Assembly (NCBI GenBank): GCA_016718035.1
Contig: JADKEK010000010.1
Span: forward strand, 124,001-188,000
Length of the DNA stretch: 64,000 bases
Reading direction: 5' to 3'
Source: Bacteroidota bacterium
GTDB lineage: Bacteria > Bacteroidota > Bacteroidia > Chitinophagales > BACL12
A program made the translations under genes and the position numbers. Within the stretch, counting starts at the first letter, position 1; every line of letters starts with the position of its first letter. The notes beneath the pieces are model-generated. The model did not search any database, was not told the DNA's origin, and saw only the letters and a list, made by a program, of their open reading frames with translations. Shown piece by piece: positions 9,351-18,169 of the stretch.

Positions 9351-9379
9351 ATTGGTAAGGTGTTTTTTGAATTCGTCTG

Positions 9380-9387
9380 CAAAGGTA
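9380..9387 (-). promoter_or_regulatory. -7 promoter box of aconitase gene
   Basis: Minus-strand TACCTTTG, an exact TAnnTTTG match about 30 bases before the ATG at 9350. The -33 element is not clear. Confidence 0.5.
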
Positions 9388-9490
9388 ACAAACAGAGGTC
9401 ATTATTAGTTTATTAAACGAATAAAAATTATTTTTTAGACTTGTCTAAAAATAGTAAAACCATATGCTTTATAAATTTTGTAAAAAGAAG

Positions 9491-9498
9491 TAATTTTG
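9491..9498 (+). promoter_or_regulatory. -7 promoter box of the first secreted paralog
   Basis: TAATTTTG, an exact match 13 bases before the ATG at 9512, which predicts a leader of about 9 bases. Confidence 0.45.
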
Positions 9499-9511
9499 GT
9501 AAAACTCCATT

Positions 9512-11155
9512 ATGAAAATCACTTCACTTGCTGCCTATTCCGCTGCGTCGGGATTGTTGCTCGGTCTCGCCTCAGAAGCTTCCGGCCAAATGACTTATTA
9601 TAACATTGACCCTGATGCTACAGTTTTTGGTGATATCGATTACCCTATTGATTTAAATCTTGATGGCATTCCGGAAATGACGATGCATGGCAATAGATGG
9701 TGGACGTTTACCAGTGGCGATGTATTCTCATCACAGCAAATCAGCTTTTTTAATTATGCGGAAATAGCAACATCAGCAGGCCCTCCTGAACCTGCACCAA
9801 TTAATTTACATGTTGGCACAGCGCAATTCCCTACTTTGGCTGATGTTGGAGAAACAAATACAGCAGCTGACTTGCAATTACATTTTCAAAAGCCGGATGA
9901 TGAAAGCAATGTTGTTGTTTACAGGGTGATACTATATTCCGGTTACGATGACCCCACGCTTGCTGAAGCAAATGCCGTTACTGCCGAACGATACACTCAA
10001 GTGCTTCCGACAGGTGACGATATCACCATAAATTTTAATGAAACTACGCTCGATATAAATGGCAATCCGCTAATTTCCGGTACTTATTACAAAGCTATTA
10101 TTCTTTCCATACCTGATGGCATTATTGTAACAGGAAGAGACCTTTCATTACCATCAAATACGATGAACTATATTTTAAGAGAAGCACCAGTTGCTGAAGA
10201 TATTTATTTAAATTCTACTGGTAATGAAGATGATATTTCCGGTTTTTATGGAAGTTTTACATTGGATGAAACTAATGTATCATCTGTGCGTGCATATTTA
10301 ACTGATGGTTTTGCATTTGTAGAAGAGTTACTGCTTTTAGAAAGTGATTATTATATGGAATTAACACCTGTTGTTGGTGAAAACTTAATATCATTTTCTA
10401 CCGATAAATTAATTTATACTTCTGGTGCACCAGTGCTGTTTGAAACTTATTATTTAAATATAGTTTCTATACCGGATAGTACCACCAATTCTATCCCGTT
10501 ATACGAGTATGATGGTGCATATTTCAAATACCAATACTATTCCGAAACACCCACAGTTACTATAGTTGATACAGTTGGCAACGGCTCAGCCATTCAAGTA
10601 AATTTCCCCATGTTTAATAATGAAGATGATTTGGAACATTATCGAATTTTTGTTGCAAAAGCTGATGATGTTGTATCGCCTGAAATTGTTTCTACAATAT
10701 CAGCAATAAAGCGAATAGATATAACACCAACAGGCGCAAATCTGGATATCAATTTACATGATCTTCTTCACGATATTGATGGCAACAGTATTCAGTATGA
10801 CCAACCTTATAAAGTTTATGTTGCTTTAAAGGGAGATTTTTATCCTGATTATTATTCACTCGCAGAACCATCAGCAGAATTTATTTTAGAAAAAAACTAT
10901 GTCGAACCTGCAGTCAATCAAATGCCAAATGCTACACCTGAAATTTGGGTTAACAATAATATTGCACACATGCAAGGATTTACAGAAGAAGATCACACAA
11001 TATTGTTATACAATGCACTTGGAGAAATATTATTGAATACTAATTTTTCAGGGGCTGATTTTTCTTTATTGCTGCCGGAATTGCCTACCGGAATTTATGT
11101 GATAAGTGTAATGGGTGCAGGATCAGTATATCAACAATCGGTATATGTGTATTAG
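9512..11155 (+). CDS. Secreted paralog A1: fibronectin-like repeats plus T9SS tail
   Basis: 547 residues. An N-terminal export signal (MKITSLAAYSAASGLLLGLASEASGQ) leads into a short motif shared with the proteins at 11227, 14696 and 15963: (Y/T)xx(I/V)(D/E)PD followed by DLNLDGIPE, which looks like an EF-hand/dockerin-type calcium loop. Three beta-sandwich-like repeats follow, the first beginning LADVGETNTAADLQLHF near residue 110. The C-terminus (HMQGFTEEDHTILLYNALGE...LPTGIYVISVMG) is a type A T9SS sorting domain. Compared with the 11227 protein it lacks the ~85-residue segment that carries HYGWVRV. The protein is predicted extracellular. The function is unknown and could be adhesive or structural. 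Confidence 0.82.
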   Translation: MKITSLAAYSAASGLLLGLASEASGQMTYYNIDPDATVFGDIDYPIDLNLDGIPEMTMHGNRWWTFTSGDVFSSQQISFFNYAEIATSAGPPEPAPINLHVGTAQFPTLADVGETNTAADLQLHFQKPDDESNVVVYRVILYSGYDDPTLAEANAVTAERYTQVLPTGDDITINFNETTLDINGNPLISGTYYKAIILSIPDGIIVTGRDLSLPSNTMNYILREAPVAEDIYLNSTGNEDDISGFYGSFTLDETNVSSVRAYLTDGFAFVEELLLLESDYYMELTPVVGENLISFSTDKLIYTSGAPVLFETYYLNIVSIPDSTTNSIPLYEYDGAYFKYQYYSETPTVTIVDTVGNGSAIQVNFPMFNNEDDLEHYRIFVAKADDVVSPEIVSTISAIKRIDITPTGANLDINLHDLLHDIDGNSIQYDQPYKVYVALKGDFYPDYYSLAEPSAEFILEKNYVEPAVNQMPNATPEIWVNNNIAHMQGFTEEDHTILLYNALGEILLNTNFSGADFSLLLPELPTGIYVISVMGAGSVYQQSVYVY

Positions 11156-11226
11156 TAAATAAAATTTATCCGGTATTTCAATTATACTATGCTAATCAAA
11201 TAATAGCTTTAATAAAACCTCCAAGC

Positions 11227-13152
11227 ATGAAAACCCTGCAATTAAACACCTACGCTTCACTTGCTGCTGCTTTTCTTGCTACACATAAACAAGCAGATGC
11301 GCAATTGATATTTACAGAAGTTGATCCCGACAAAATAATAACTAGTTTTGCCAATTATGGTCTCGATTTTAATGATGACGGAATTGATGAAATAGTTTTT
11401 GAACCTGATTACTATTATACCTGGACATCTTTTGGTGGAGCATCATGGGGGTATAGTTCTCAAAATATGGATTTATTGAATTATGCTAATGTAGCATTTT
11501 CAGAAAGCAGGCCAATGTTTTTACCACTAGGTGATGTGGTTGATGATACCAAACCCTTCACTTCAGGCAGCCTCAACTTATTTTATGGGAAATTTAATAT
11601 AAGCCCCGAAACACTCGAAATGTATTCAGGAGAAAGCTGGATAAATACAGAAGGATTTATCGGTGTAAAATTTAATATAGATGCTAATGTCCATTATGGT
11701 TGGGTGCGTGTCACCCTCAATCATGTTGAAGATGGACGTTTGCCTAGTTTAACCATTAAAGATTATGCCTATAATGCCACCCCCGGCGAAGGCGCAGAAA
11801 CACTATTGTTTTCGGCATCAACTGCTAAAAATTTAATTCTTTCCGATATCGGAGAAACAAATACCGCAAACGATTTGCAATTACAATTTGATAAAGCAGT
11901 TGATGAATCAACCGTCAGCGCTTATCGCATTATTTTAGATAAAAGTTATCCCTATCCAACTTTAGCTGAAGCTAATCTCTTGCCGCCTGATCGATACACA
12001 GAAATATTACCCACCGGTTCAGATATCACAGTCCATTTCGACGAAACTACCTTAGATGTTGATGGCAATCCATTATTACCGGAAACCAATTACAGGGCCT
12101 ATGTGCTATCAGTAGCAGATGGAGTGATAGTTACAGTAAATGATATTTCCATTGCTTCAAATGCTGCGCAATATACCTTTGTTGAGGCATCACCTGCGGC
12201 ATATCCCAATTTGGCGGTTAATTTTATCGACGATGATATGTCGGCTTTTTATGTCACCTATAATTTTTATAATACAGATGTAGATACCATTAAAGTATTT
12301 ATTACAGATTATATTTATTATGAGTTAGATGAGCTCTTGACATTTTCACCTGATTATTTTGTAATAAGTAACCCGGTGATTGGCCCTAACACAGTAACAT
12401 TTACGCCCGATAACTTAGTATATTTAAGTGAAACACCTGTGCTTTTTAATAAATACTATTGTTATTTAGTTTCTGTGCCCGATGGTACTGAAAGTAGTTT
12501 TTATTCTTATACATTTACCACCGATTATTTTTTATATCCCTACACAGATATTGCACCCGAAATAATTAATTCCAATATTTCCGGCAACATTACCGATATT
12601 CATGTGAATTATCCTATGTGGGAAAATGAAGAGAAAATAAATGAATATCTTATAGTGGTTGTTCCTGAAGGGCAATTGTTTACTAATACGATGGTAGACA
12701 CATTGGGATTTACTGAGGCTTATGATTTTCCACCGAATGGAGAAGATATTTCCAAAGACATGCTGCTATCTGCACGTGATGTTAACGGCGACGTTATTGT
12801 GCCGGGAATCTACTATCATATTTATGTTGTTTTAAAAGGAAATGTATCTCCTGTATATTATACCTGCTCCCAACCTTCCGCTGCATTTATCTTAACAGCG
12901 CCGTTGTCAGCGAGTGCCATTGAAAATACTATTGCAATGGAATGTATAGGAACAACCTTACACGTAATGTTATCCAATTTACATACAGCCAACATGCAAA
13001 TTGTGAACGCTGCAGGAGTAATCGTTTATCAAAACAAATTAATCAACACTGAATCTGCAATCGACCTCAGTTTTTTACCTGCAGGTATGTATATCGCAAC
13101 AGTTACCACTGATAATGAAAAAACGAATTTTGTATTTCCATTGACAAAATAA
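11227..13152 (+). CDS. Secreted paralog A2: YGWVR domain, fibronectin-like repeats, T9SS tail
   Basis: 641 residues. Signal peptide through ADAQ (residue 26), then IFTEVDPDK and DFNDDGIDEIVFEPD, the shared calcium-loop-like motif. Residues ~90-190 hold a domain with FIGVKFNIDANVHYGWVRVT and a closing IKDYAYNATPGEGAETLL, typical of secreted Bacteroidota proteins of this class. Three beta repeats follow, the first very similar to that of the 9512 protein (LSDIGETNTANDLQLQF...LPTGSDITVHFDETTLDVDGNP). The end (LHTANMQIVNAAGVIVY...LPAGMYIATVTTDNE) is a type A sorting domain. It lies 71 bases after its paralog, probably a tandem duplication. Function unknown; extracellular. Confidence 0.85.
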   Translation: MKTLQLNTYASLAAAFLATHKQADAQLIFTEVDPDKIITSFANYGLDFNDDGIDEIVFEPDYYYTWTSFGGASWGYSSQNMDLLNYANVAFSESRPMFLPLGDVVDDTKPFTSGSLNLFYGKFNISPETLEMYSGESWINTEGFIGVKFNIDANVHYGWVRVTLNHVEDGRLPSLTIKDYAYNATPGEGAETLLFSASTAKNLILSDIGETNTANDLQLQFDKAVDESTVSAYRIILDKSYPYPTLAEANLLPPDRYTEILPTGSDITVHFDETTLDVDGNPLLPETNYRAYVLSVADGVIVTVNDISIASNAAQYTFVEASPAAYPNLAVNFIDDDMSAFYVTYNFYNTDVDTIKVFITDYIYYELDELLTFSPDYFVISNPVIGPNTVTFTPDNLVYLSETPVLFNKYYCYLVSVPDGTESSFYSYTFTTDYFLYPYTDIAPEIINSNISGNITDIHVNYPMWENEEKINEYLIVVVPEGQLFTNTMVDTLGFTEAYDFPPNGEDISKDMLLSARDVNGDVIVPGIYYHIYVVLKGNVSPVYYTCSQPSAAFILTAPLSASAIENTIAMECIGTTLHVMLSNLHTANMQIVNAAGVIVYQNKLINTESAIDLSFLPAGMYIATVTTDNEKTNFVFPLTK

Positions 13153-13200
13153 AATCTTGGAATAATAGATTGTTTTATTGAGTCGCCAAGATTTATTTTG
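13152..13200 (+). terminator. Probable intrinsic terminator after secreted paralog A2
   Basis: AAATCTTGG at 13152 pairs with CCAAGATTT at 13186-13194 around a long AT-rich loop, followed by ATTTTG. The hairpin starts inside the stop codon. The long loop lowers confidence. Confidence 0.5.
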
Positions 13201-13327
13201 GTCTGAAATAAAATTGGTGTTCAATAAAAGTTGAAATGTTTGATTTTTCGGATGAGCACCTGCTTGCATGTAGTTTATTTCTCCGATTAATATTTGTTAA
13301 TATCACCTCAATCTAAAAGCGAACATG

Positions 13328-13335
13328 TAATTTTG
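13328..13335 (+). promoter_or_regulatory. -7 promoter box of the permease gene
   Basis: TAATTTTG, an exact consensus match 17 bases before the TTG start at 13353. It supports a transcript starting just after 13338 and therefore the TTG start. Confidence 0.45.
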
Positions 13336-13352
13336 CCCTATAACATCAGTAG

Positions 13353-14579
13353 TTGACGCTAAAAGAGAATATATCGCTAGCATTACGTGCCATTCGAGCT
13401 AACCGCTTACGAAGCATGATCACCATTACCATCATCGCAATCGGGTTGATGGCACTAATTGGTATTCTTACGGCTATTGATGCACTGGAAGGCTCTATAA
13501 GCTCAAATTTCGCCACTTTGGGTGCCAATTCCTTTTCCATTCGCAACTTCAATGAAATTTCAGATGGCGATGAAACCCCAAAACCGGCGATTTCTTATAA
13601 GGAAGCAACAAATTTTAAAAAGGAGTATCAATTTCGAAGCGCATATGTTTCCATTTCAAGTGTATTTATTCGTGGTTCAGCAACTGTAAAGCAGGCCGAT
13701 AAAAAAACCAATCCGAATGTGGATGTTTTAGGGGTAGATGAAAATTTTATTACCATTGGCGGTTATACAATTAGCAGCGGACGCGGGTTTTCAGCCACCG
13801 AATTGGAGAGTGCAGCCAGAGTGGTAGTGTTAGGCAGCGACGTCGCCAAAAAGATATTCACCGAAAAAGACAATCCAATTGATAAAGGCATTTCTATCAA
13901 TAACCAATATTTCAGGGTAATAGGCATTTTAGAGGCCAAGGGCAGCAGTTTTATGCAATCGGATACAAGAGTGCTTATTCCGCTTACAACAGCACGCAGT
14001 GTCTTTCCTCAGGCCGGTATCGATTCTTATGTTATTTCGGTTGGGGTAGATAATCCCGCCGACATGGAACCTGCAATTGGCGACGCCACCGGGTTAATGC
14101 GTCAGGTGCGCAAATTAAGAATAGGGGAGGAAGATGATTTTACCATCTCCAAAAGCGACAGCGTAGTAAATGTTATGATAGACAACCTCAAATACGTTGC
14201 TTTCGGTGCCATGTTTATCGGTTTTATTACACTGATAGGCGCTGCAATCGGTCTTATGAATATCATGCTGGTGCAAGTGAACGAACGCACTAGAGAAATA
14301 GGCGTTAGTATGGCCATTGGTGCCAATAGGGCCACTATCAGGAGCCAGTTCCTTATCGAAAGTATAGTAATCTGTATTATCGGCGGTATTTGTGGTATCC
14401 TACTCGGCATTTTCATTGGCAATTTTGTCGCCCTGGCATTAAACGCCAGCTTTATTCTACCATGGTTATGGATTTTAGTTGGTTTAACTGTTTGTGTTAT
14501 TACCGGTGTAGCTGCGGGATATATGCCTGCCCGTCGCGCCTCCAAACTCGACCCAATCGAAGCACTTCGCTACGAATAA
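13353..14579 (+). CDS. ABC transporter permease, MacB/FtsX type, TTG start
   Basis: 408 residues. The N-terminus (TLKENISLALRAIRANRLRSMITI) is the classical start of MacB-type permeases, and a stop codon lies immediately upstream, so TTG at 13353 is the credible start; the next in-frame ATG (13416) would remove this conserved segment. A TM helix (~22-44) is followed by a periplasmic MacB_PCD core and three TM helices in the C-terminal FtsX domain (~278-303, 328-353, 360-385) with NIMLVQVNERTREIGVSMAIGA and the ending PARRASKLDPIEALRYE. It should form the membrane part of an exporter or mechanotransducing ABC complex; its ATPase is not in this neighbourhood. It interrupts the array of secreted paralogs. 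Confidence 0.93.
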   Translation: MTLKENISLALRAIRANRLRSMITITIIAIGLMALIGILTAIDALEGSISSNFATLGANSFSIRNFNEISDGDETPKPAISYKEATNFKKEYQFRSAYVSISSVFIRGSATVKQADKKTNPNVDVLGVDENFITIGGYTISSGRGFSATELESAARVVVLGSDVAKKIFTEKDNPIDKGISINNQYFRVIGILEAKGSSFMQSDTRVLIPLTTARSVFPQAGIDSYVISVGVDNPADMEPAIGDATGLMRQVRKLRIGEEDDFTISKSDSVVNVMIDNLKYVAFGAMFIGFITLIGAAIGLMNIMLVQVNERTREIGVSMAIGANRATIRSQFLIESIVICIIGGICGILLGIFIGNFVALALNASFILPWLWILVGLTVCVITGVAAGYMPARRASKLDPIEALRYE

Positions 14580-14620
14580 AAAGTGCTTTCGCTAATTCAT
14601 ACATAGGTTTCGCTTAGTGG

Positions 14621-14652
14621 AAACCGTCATTTCACACATTTCCGGTTTTTTG
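14621..14652 (+). terminator. Possible weak terminator after the permease gene
   Basis: AAACCG pairs with CGGTTT around a 16-base loop and is followed by TTTT. A second small hairpin (GGTTTC/GAAACC, 14606-14625) lies just upstream. Both are modest. Confidence 0.35.
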
Positions 14653-14695
14653 GTAATTTGTTGTAAATTAGTTTTACGGCATAAATCAACTTATT

Positions 14696-15958
14696 ATGAA
14701 AACCCGTAACACAAACAAATTATTACAGTACTCAACTTTATCCACTGCTTTTTTATTAGCAGGAAAAGTTGAAGCACAAACTGAATATCACGAATTTGAC
14801 CCTTATTTACCATTAACCAATGCATCAGAAGTATTTATTGATGTAAATGACGATGGCGTAGATGATTTTTCTTTTGAATTTGCAAAAAGCTGGGGCACCA
14901 GTTCAACAGGATATGCCGGTGATAATTTCATTTTTAATGCCAAACAATTTGGCGAAAATGAAATGATGATAGCTTCGTTACCTGCTGTAGAATTTTATTC
15001 TTCCATTTTTACTGTTTATTGCTCATTCCCTTCAACCTTAGGTGTAAAACAATTAGCAGAAAATACCATTATCGATGTATTTAAAGAATTTGGCAAAGCC
15101 GATGTAATGGCACGTGTTGATCAATGCGGATTTTATGGTGCAGATGGTGAACAAGGTGAATGGTTACTTGAAGGTGGAACAAAAGATTATTTTGTTGGAT
15201 TCAGAACAAATGATATAAGTGGTTATTATGGATGGATGCGCATTCGTCATTATGATTTTGGAGATGTAGATTATGTAAAAGATTTTTATCTCAACGATGC
15301 AATAGGCAGTGGTGTTCAAACGCCTGACCTTGATAATATGGTTGCTCCTGCACCTGACAATTTAAATTTATTTTATGGTGGAGATGGCAAATTGATGTTG
15401 GAATTTAATGCTGCAAGCGATGAAGATAGTTTACAAGAATACCGTGTTATTTTGCGCAATACGATTTTTACCAGTGAATTAACAGCAACCATTTGCGAAA
15501 CTACTTTGCCTGGTAATTACATTACCGTTAATAAAACCGGTGCTTCAACTTATGTTGCAGACCTCAGCACACTAACTACCGATTGGGTGGGAAATACTTT
15601 AGAAGAAGGCGACGGTGTTAGCGCTTATGTATATAGTAAATTTAATTATCCGGTTACTATGTTGAACGGATTGTCGCCTGAATCGAATGAACGCACATTG
15701 TCTGATGATGTAGCTATTCATAATAATGTGAACAACGAAACGCAGGTATGGCTGCATGATAATGTATTACATATAATTGCAACAAATAATAACATTGAAC
15801 AAATTGTAATTTACGATATACTCGGTCGTATAGTATATGCGGAACCTTTAAGTGAAAGTCAAAATCACATCAGTATTCCCAATCAATTAAATCAGGGTAT
15901 ATATGTCGTTTCAATGGTTACGGCGGATGGTGTTATTAGCCGGCAAATAAAATTGTAA
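14696..15958 (+). CDS. Secreted paralog B1 with T9SS sorting domain
   Basis: 420 residues. The N-terminus (NKLLQYSTLSTAFLLAGKVEAQ) is an export signal of the same style as those at 9512, 11227 and 15963, followed by YHEFDPYLPL and the calcium-loop-like DVNDDGVDDFSFE. A central domain ends with DISGYYGWMRIRHYDF and DFYLNDAIGSG, corresponding to the YGWVR region of the 11227 protein. One beta-sandwich-like repeat follows (residues ~220-330). The final ~70 residues (WLHDNVLHIIATNNNIEQIV...QGIYVVSMVTADG) form a T9SS type A sorting domain. Four bases separate it from the next paralog, so both are probably cotranscribed. Function unknown. Confidence 0.85.
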   Translation: MKTRNTNKLLQYSTLSTAFLLAGKVEAQTEYHEFDPYLPLTNASEVFIDVNDDGVDDFSFEFAKSWGTSSTGYAGDNFIFNAKQFGENEMMIASLPAVEFYSSIFTVYCSFPSTLGVKQLAENTIIDVFKEFGKADVMARVDQCGFYGADGEQGEWLLEGGTKDYFVGFRTNDISGYYGWMRIRHYDFGDVDYVKDFYLNDAIGSGVQTPDLDNMVAPAPDNLNLFYGGDGKLMLEFNAASDEDSLQEYRVILRNTIFTSELTATICETTLPGNYITVNKTGASTYVADLSTLTTDWVGNTLEEGDGVSAYVYSKFNYPVTMLNGLSPESNERTLSDDVAIHNNVNNETQVWLHDNVLHIIATNNNIEQIVIYDILGRIVYAEPLSESQNHISIPNQLNQGIYVVSMVTADGVISRQIKL

Positions 15959-15962
15959 TATT

Positions 15963-16862
15963 ATGCATCCTACCACCCAAACACGCTTGATGCATTACAG
16001 TTTAATGGCTGGTGCAATAACTGTTGCACAAAAATCAAATGCACAAATTATTTATACCGATATTGAACCGGATATTTTATTATACCAATATGTAAATGAT
16101 TCAGAAGGCTGGGGTTATGTTGATTTGAATGATGATGATATTACTGATGTTGCTGTATTATTTGAAGTAGGATATAATTGCGGGTATTGCCCGTATTGGG
16201 TCGATTTCAGGGTGAATGTCAGCACACCAAACGAGGCTGCAGTTGCATTTGATGGGCCATGTACTTTGTCTACCGCTTACAGTGATGGCACCTGCTATGT
16301 GCCAGGTAGATGGTTAACCAATTTTTTGGTAGAAGGACAGGAAATTAATCCCGAAGGTGAATTTTTAAATAATGCACCTGAGTTATATGATTTTAATTGT
16401 GGTGCATATGGTGGGCAATGTGTTCAAGGTTTTTTCAGAAGTGAATATAGTGCAACAGATGATCAATTTATTGCTATCCGATTAATTGAGATGGATACTA
16501 ATTATTGCTGGGTACGTTTGCGATGGGAGGGGGACAAACTGTATTTAAAAGATTATACCTGCAATTTAAATGCAGGTGAAGGTTTAATTATTGATATTCC
16601 TGAGCCATCGCCGGTGAACATCGAAAATGAAACATGGCAACCTGCAATTATTTCAACAAATAATAGTATTCAAATTCAATCGAATATTATTCCGGAGAAT
16701 GGTATTATTCAGTTAGTAGATATGCAAGGCCGAATTGTATATGCAACGGCATGGAATCAAAAAAAACATATTATTGAGACTGATTTACCTTCAGGTTTAT
16801 ACATCTTAACGATACAGGACATTACCCATAATTATTCGCAACAAATTGCATTACCGTTTTAA
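15963..16862 (+). CDS. Secreted paralog B2 with T9SS sorting domain
   Basis: 299 residues, the shortest member of the local family. The signal region (RLMHYSLMAGAITVAQKSNAQ) precedes IIYTDIEPD and DLNDDDITDVAVLFE. The middle region is cysteine-richer than its paralogs (GYNCGYCPYW, DFNCGAYGGQC) and contains TNYCWVRLRWEGD, the counterpart of YGWVR, then LYLKDYTCNLNAGEG. There is no fibronectin-like repeat. The C-terminus (IIPENGIIQLVDMQGRIVY...SGLYILTIQD) is a type A sorting domain. It is cotranscribed with the gene 4 bases upstream and ended by a strong bidirectional terminator. The extra cysteines suggest disulfides, consistent with an extracellular location. Confidence 0.84.
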   Translation: MHPTTQTRLMHYSLMAGAITVAQKSNAQIIYTDIEPDILLYQYVNDSEGWGYVDLNDDDITDVAVLFEVGYNCGYCPYWVDFRVNVSTPNEAAVAFDGPCTLSTAYSDGTCYVPGRWLTNFLVEGQEINPEGEFLNNAPELYDFNCGAYGGQCVQGFFRSEYSATDDQFIAIRLIEMDTNYCWVRLRWEGDKLYLKDYTCNLNAGEGLIIDIPEPSPVNIENETWQPAIISTNNSIQIQSNIIPENGIIQLVDMQGRIVYATAWNQKKHIIETDLPSGLYILTIQDITHNYSQQIALPF

Positions 16863-16864
16863 AA

Positions 16865-16902
16865 AATAAAACCCTCACAAATTTAATTGTGAGGGTTTTT
16901 AC
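16865..16902. terminator. Bidirectional intrinsic terminator
   Basis: AAACCCTCACAA (16869-16880) pairs with TTGTGAGGGTTT (16887-16898), with A-rich and T-rich flanks. It lies between the convergent secreted-protein gene (+) and rplI (-). Confidence 0.92.
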
Positions 16903-16926
16903 TATATATTCTCCAACCTTTTATGC

Positions 16927-17373
16927 TTATCCTTCGATAACTTCAAAGTTTACCGGAATGTTGTGGTCTTTATCTAACGCAATGTGCGCAGTAAAGTTGC
17001 CTAAAGTTTTCACTTCATCAGGAAGAACAATTTTCTTTCTGTCAACAACTAATCCGATTTGTTTTTTGATTGCTTCAGCTAATTGAACGTTGGTAATAGA
17101 ACCAAAAATTTTATCGCTTGCACCTACTTTAGCGCCTACTTTAATAGTATTTGCTTGTAATTGCGCGGTAACTTCCTGGATTTTTTCGAGTAATTTACGC
17201 TCACGCGCAACTTCACCCTTTTGGCGTTCAACCATCATTTTACGGTTGCCTTCGTTGGCAATTACAGCTAACCCCCTTGGGATTAAGTAATTGCGGCCAT
17301 AACCATCACGAACTTTTACAAGTTCATTGGCATCGCCTAAATTGTCTACGTCTTTAATTAATATTACTTCCAT
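16927..17373 (-). CDS. rplI: 50S ribosomal protein L9
   Basis: 148 residues, the standard L9 length. The N-terminal rRNA-binding domain shows MEVILIKDVDNLGDANELVKV and DGYGRNYLIPRGLAVIANEGN, the L9 signature, followed by the long connecting helix (VERQKGEVARERKLLEKI) and a C-terminal domain with GKIFGSITNVQLAEAI-type sequence (DKIFGSITNVQLAEAIKKQ). It is last in the conserved rpsF-rpsR-rplI operon, 7 bases after rpsR, and ends at a bidirectional terminator. Confidence 0.98.
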   Translation of the reverse strand: MEVILIKDVDNLGDANELVKVRDGYGRNYLIPRGLAVIANEGNRKMMVERQKGEVARERKLLEKIQEVTAQLQANTIKVGAKVGASDKIFGSITNVQLAEAIKKQIGLVVDRKKIVLPDEVKTLGNFTAHIALDKDHNIPVNFEVIEG

Positions 17374-17380
17374 AGCTCAA

Positions 17381-17647
17381 TTATTTTAAAAGGTCAGTTA
17401 CGTAAGGTAAAATAGCAATCTGTCTGCCGCGTTTAATAGCTTGCGCTACTTTGCGTTGGTATTTCAGACTGTTACCTGTTAAGCGACGAGGTAAAATTTT
17501 ACCTTGTTCGTTAACAAATTTCAATAAGAACTCAGGATTCTTGTAATCGATATACTTAATTCCGCTTTTTTTGAAACGGCAGTATTTCTTGCGCATCATC
17601 CCTAATTTGGGCGCTGCGAGGTATCTGATGTTTTTTCCACCTGCCAT
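17381..17647 (-). CDS. rpsR: 30S ribosomal protein S18
   Basis: 88 residues. Recognised by KYCRFKKSGIKYIDYKNPEFL and the S18 core LPRRLTGNSLKYQRKVAQAIKRGRQIAILPYV. S18 binds S6 and 16S rRNA in the 30S platform. It begins 1 base after the rpsF stop and is followed closely by rplI, the classical operon order. Confidence 0.98.
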   Translation of the reverse strand: MAGGKNIRYLAAPKLGMMRKKYCRFKKSGIKYIDYKNPEFLLKFVNEQGKILPRRLTGNSLKYQRKVAQAIKRGRQIAILPYVTDLLK

Positions 17648-17648
17648 A

Positions 17649-18041
17649 TTAAGCCTCCTCAGTTGCTTTGGTTAACTTATCTTGTGAATTAGCGCCCGCT
17701 TTGGCTTTGCGTCCAATTTCACCGCGGCGCTTGCGTTCGTTATAGTCGATGGAATACTTGTCTAAGCGAATGGTTACAAAGCGTAATACATTCTCATCAC
17801 GGTTAAACTGGATATCCAATTTAGCATTGATGTCACTTGGGCCTTTGTACTCAAGCACATAATAAATACCTGTGCTTTTTTTCTTGATTTTGTAAGCTAA
17901 CTGCTTAAGGCCCCAGTGCTCTTCGGCAACTACTTCACCTCCGTTCGAACGAAGGAAGTCCTTGTAGGCTTCCTCGGTCCTCTTCACGTCGTCATCTGAG
18001 AGGACAGGAGTGAAAATGATGACTGTTTCGTACTGGTTCAT
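17649..18041 (-). CDS. rpsF: 30S ribosomal protein S6
   Basis: 130 residues. MNQYETVIIFTPVLSDDDV and the GVVAEEHWGLKQLAYKIKKKSTGIYY-type core (GGEVVAEEHWGLKQLAYKI) are S6 signatures; the C-terminus has a charged extension. It is the first gene of rpsF-rpsR-rplI and has one of the best promoters in the window upstream (18071-18103). In many bacteria S6:S18 represses its own operon through a leader structure; I did not identify one in the ~27-base leader here. Confidence 0.98.
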   Translation of the reverse strand: MNQYETVIIFTPVLSDDDVKRTEEAYKDFLRSNGGEVVAEEHWGLKQLAYKIKKKSTGIYYVLEYKGPSDINAKLDIQFNRDENVLRFVTIRLDKYSIDYNERKRRGEIGRKAKAGANSQDKLTKATEEA

Positions 18042-18070
18042 TTTTTTGTTTGTTTTTAGAAAATGGACTG

Positions 18071-18103
18071 CAAAGATAGCCTTTTTTCTTTAAGATTTAC
18101 AAA
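18071..18103 (-). promoter_or_regulatory. Promoter of rpsF-rpsR-rplI
   Basis: On the minus strand TTTG (-33, 18100-18103), a 21-base spacer and TATCTTTG (-7, 18071-18078) match the Bacteroidota housekeeping consensus in both boxes. The predicted start is about 18067, 26 bases before the rpsF ATG. Confidence 0.75.
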
Positions 18104-18169
18104 AATTCCGTAAAATGGCGTTAAACCATTCCCTATCTTAGCGGTCAAAGTCCCAAAATCATATCAATT

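Noticed and set aside
14102..14545. 147-codon minus-strand frame within the MacB-type permease
   Set aside because: It mirrors a conserved FtsX domain and has no independent signals.
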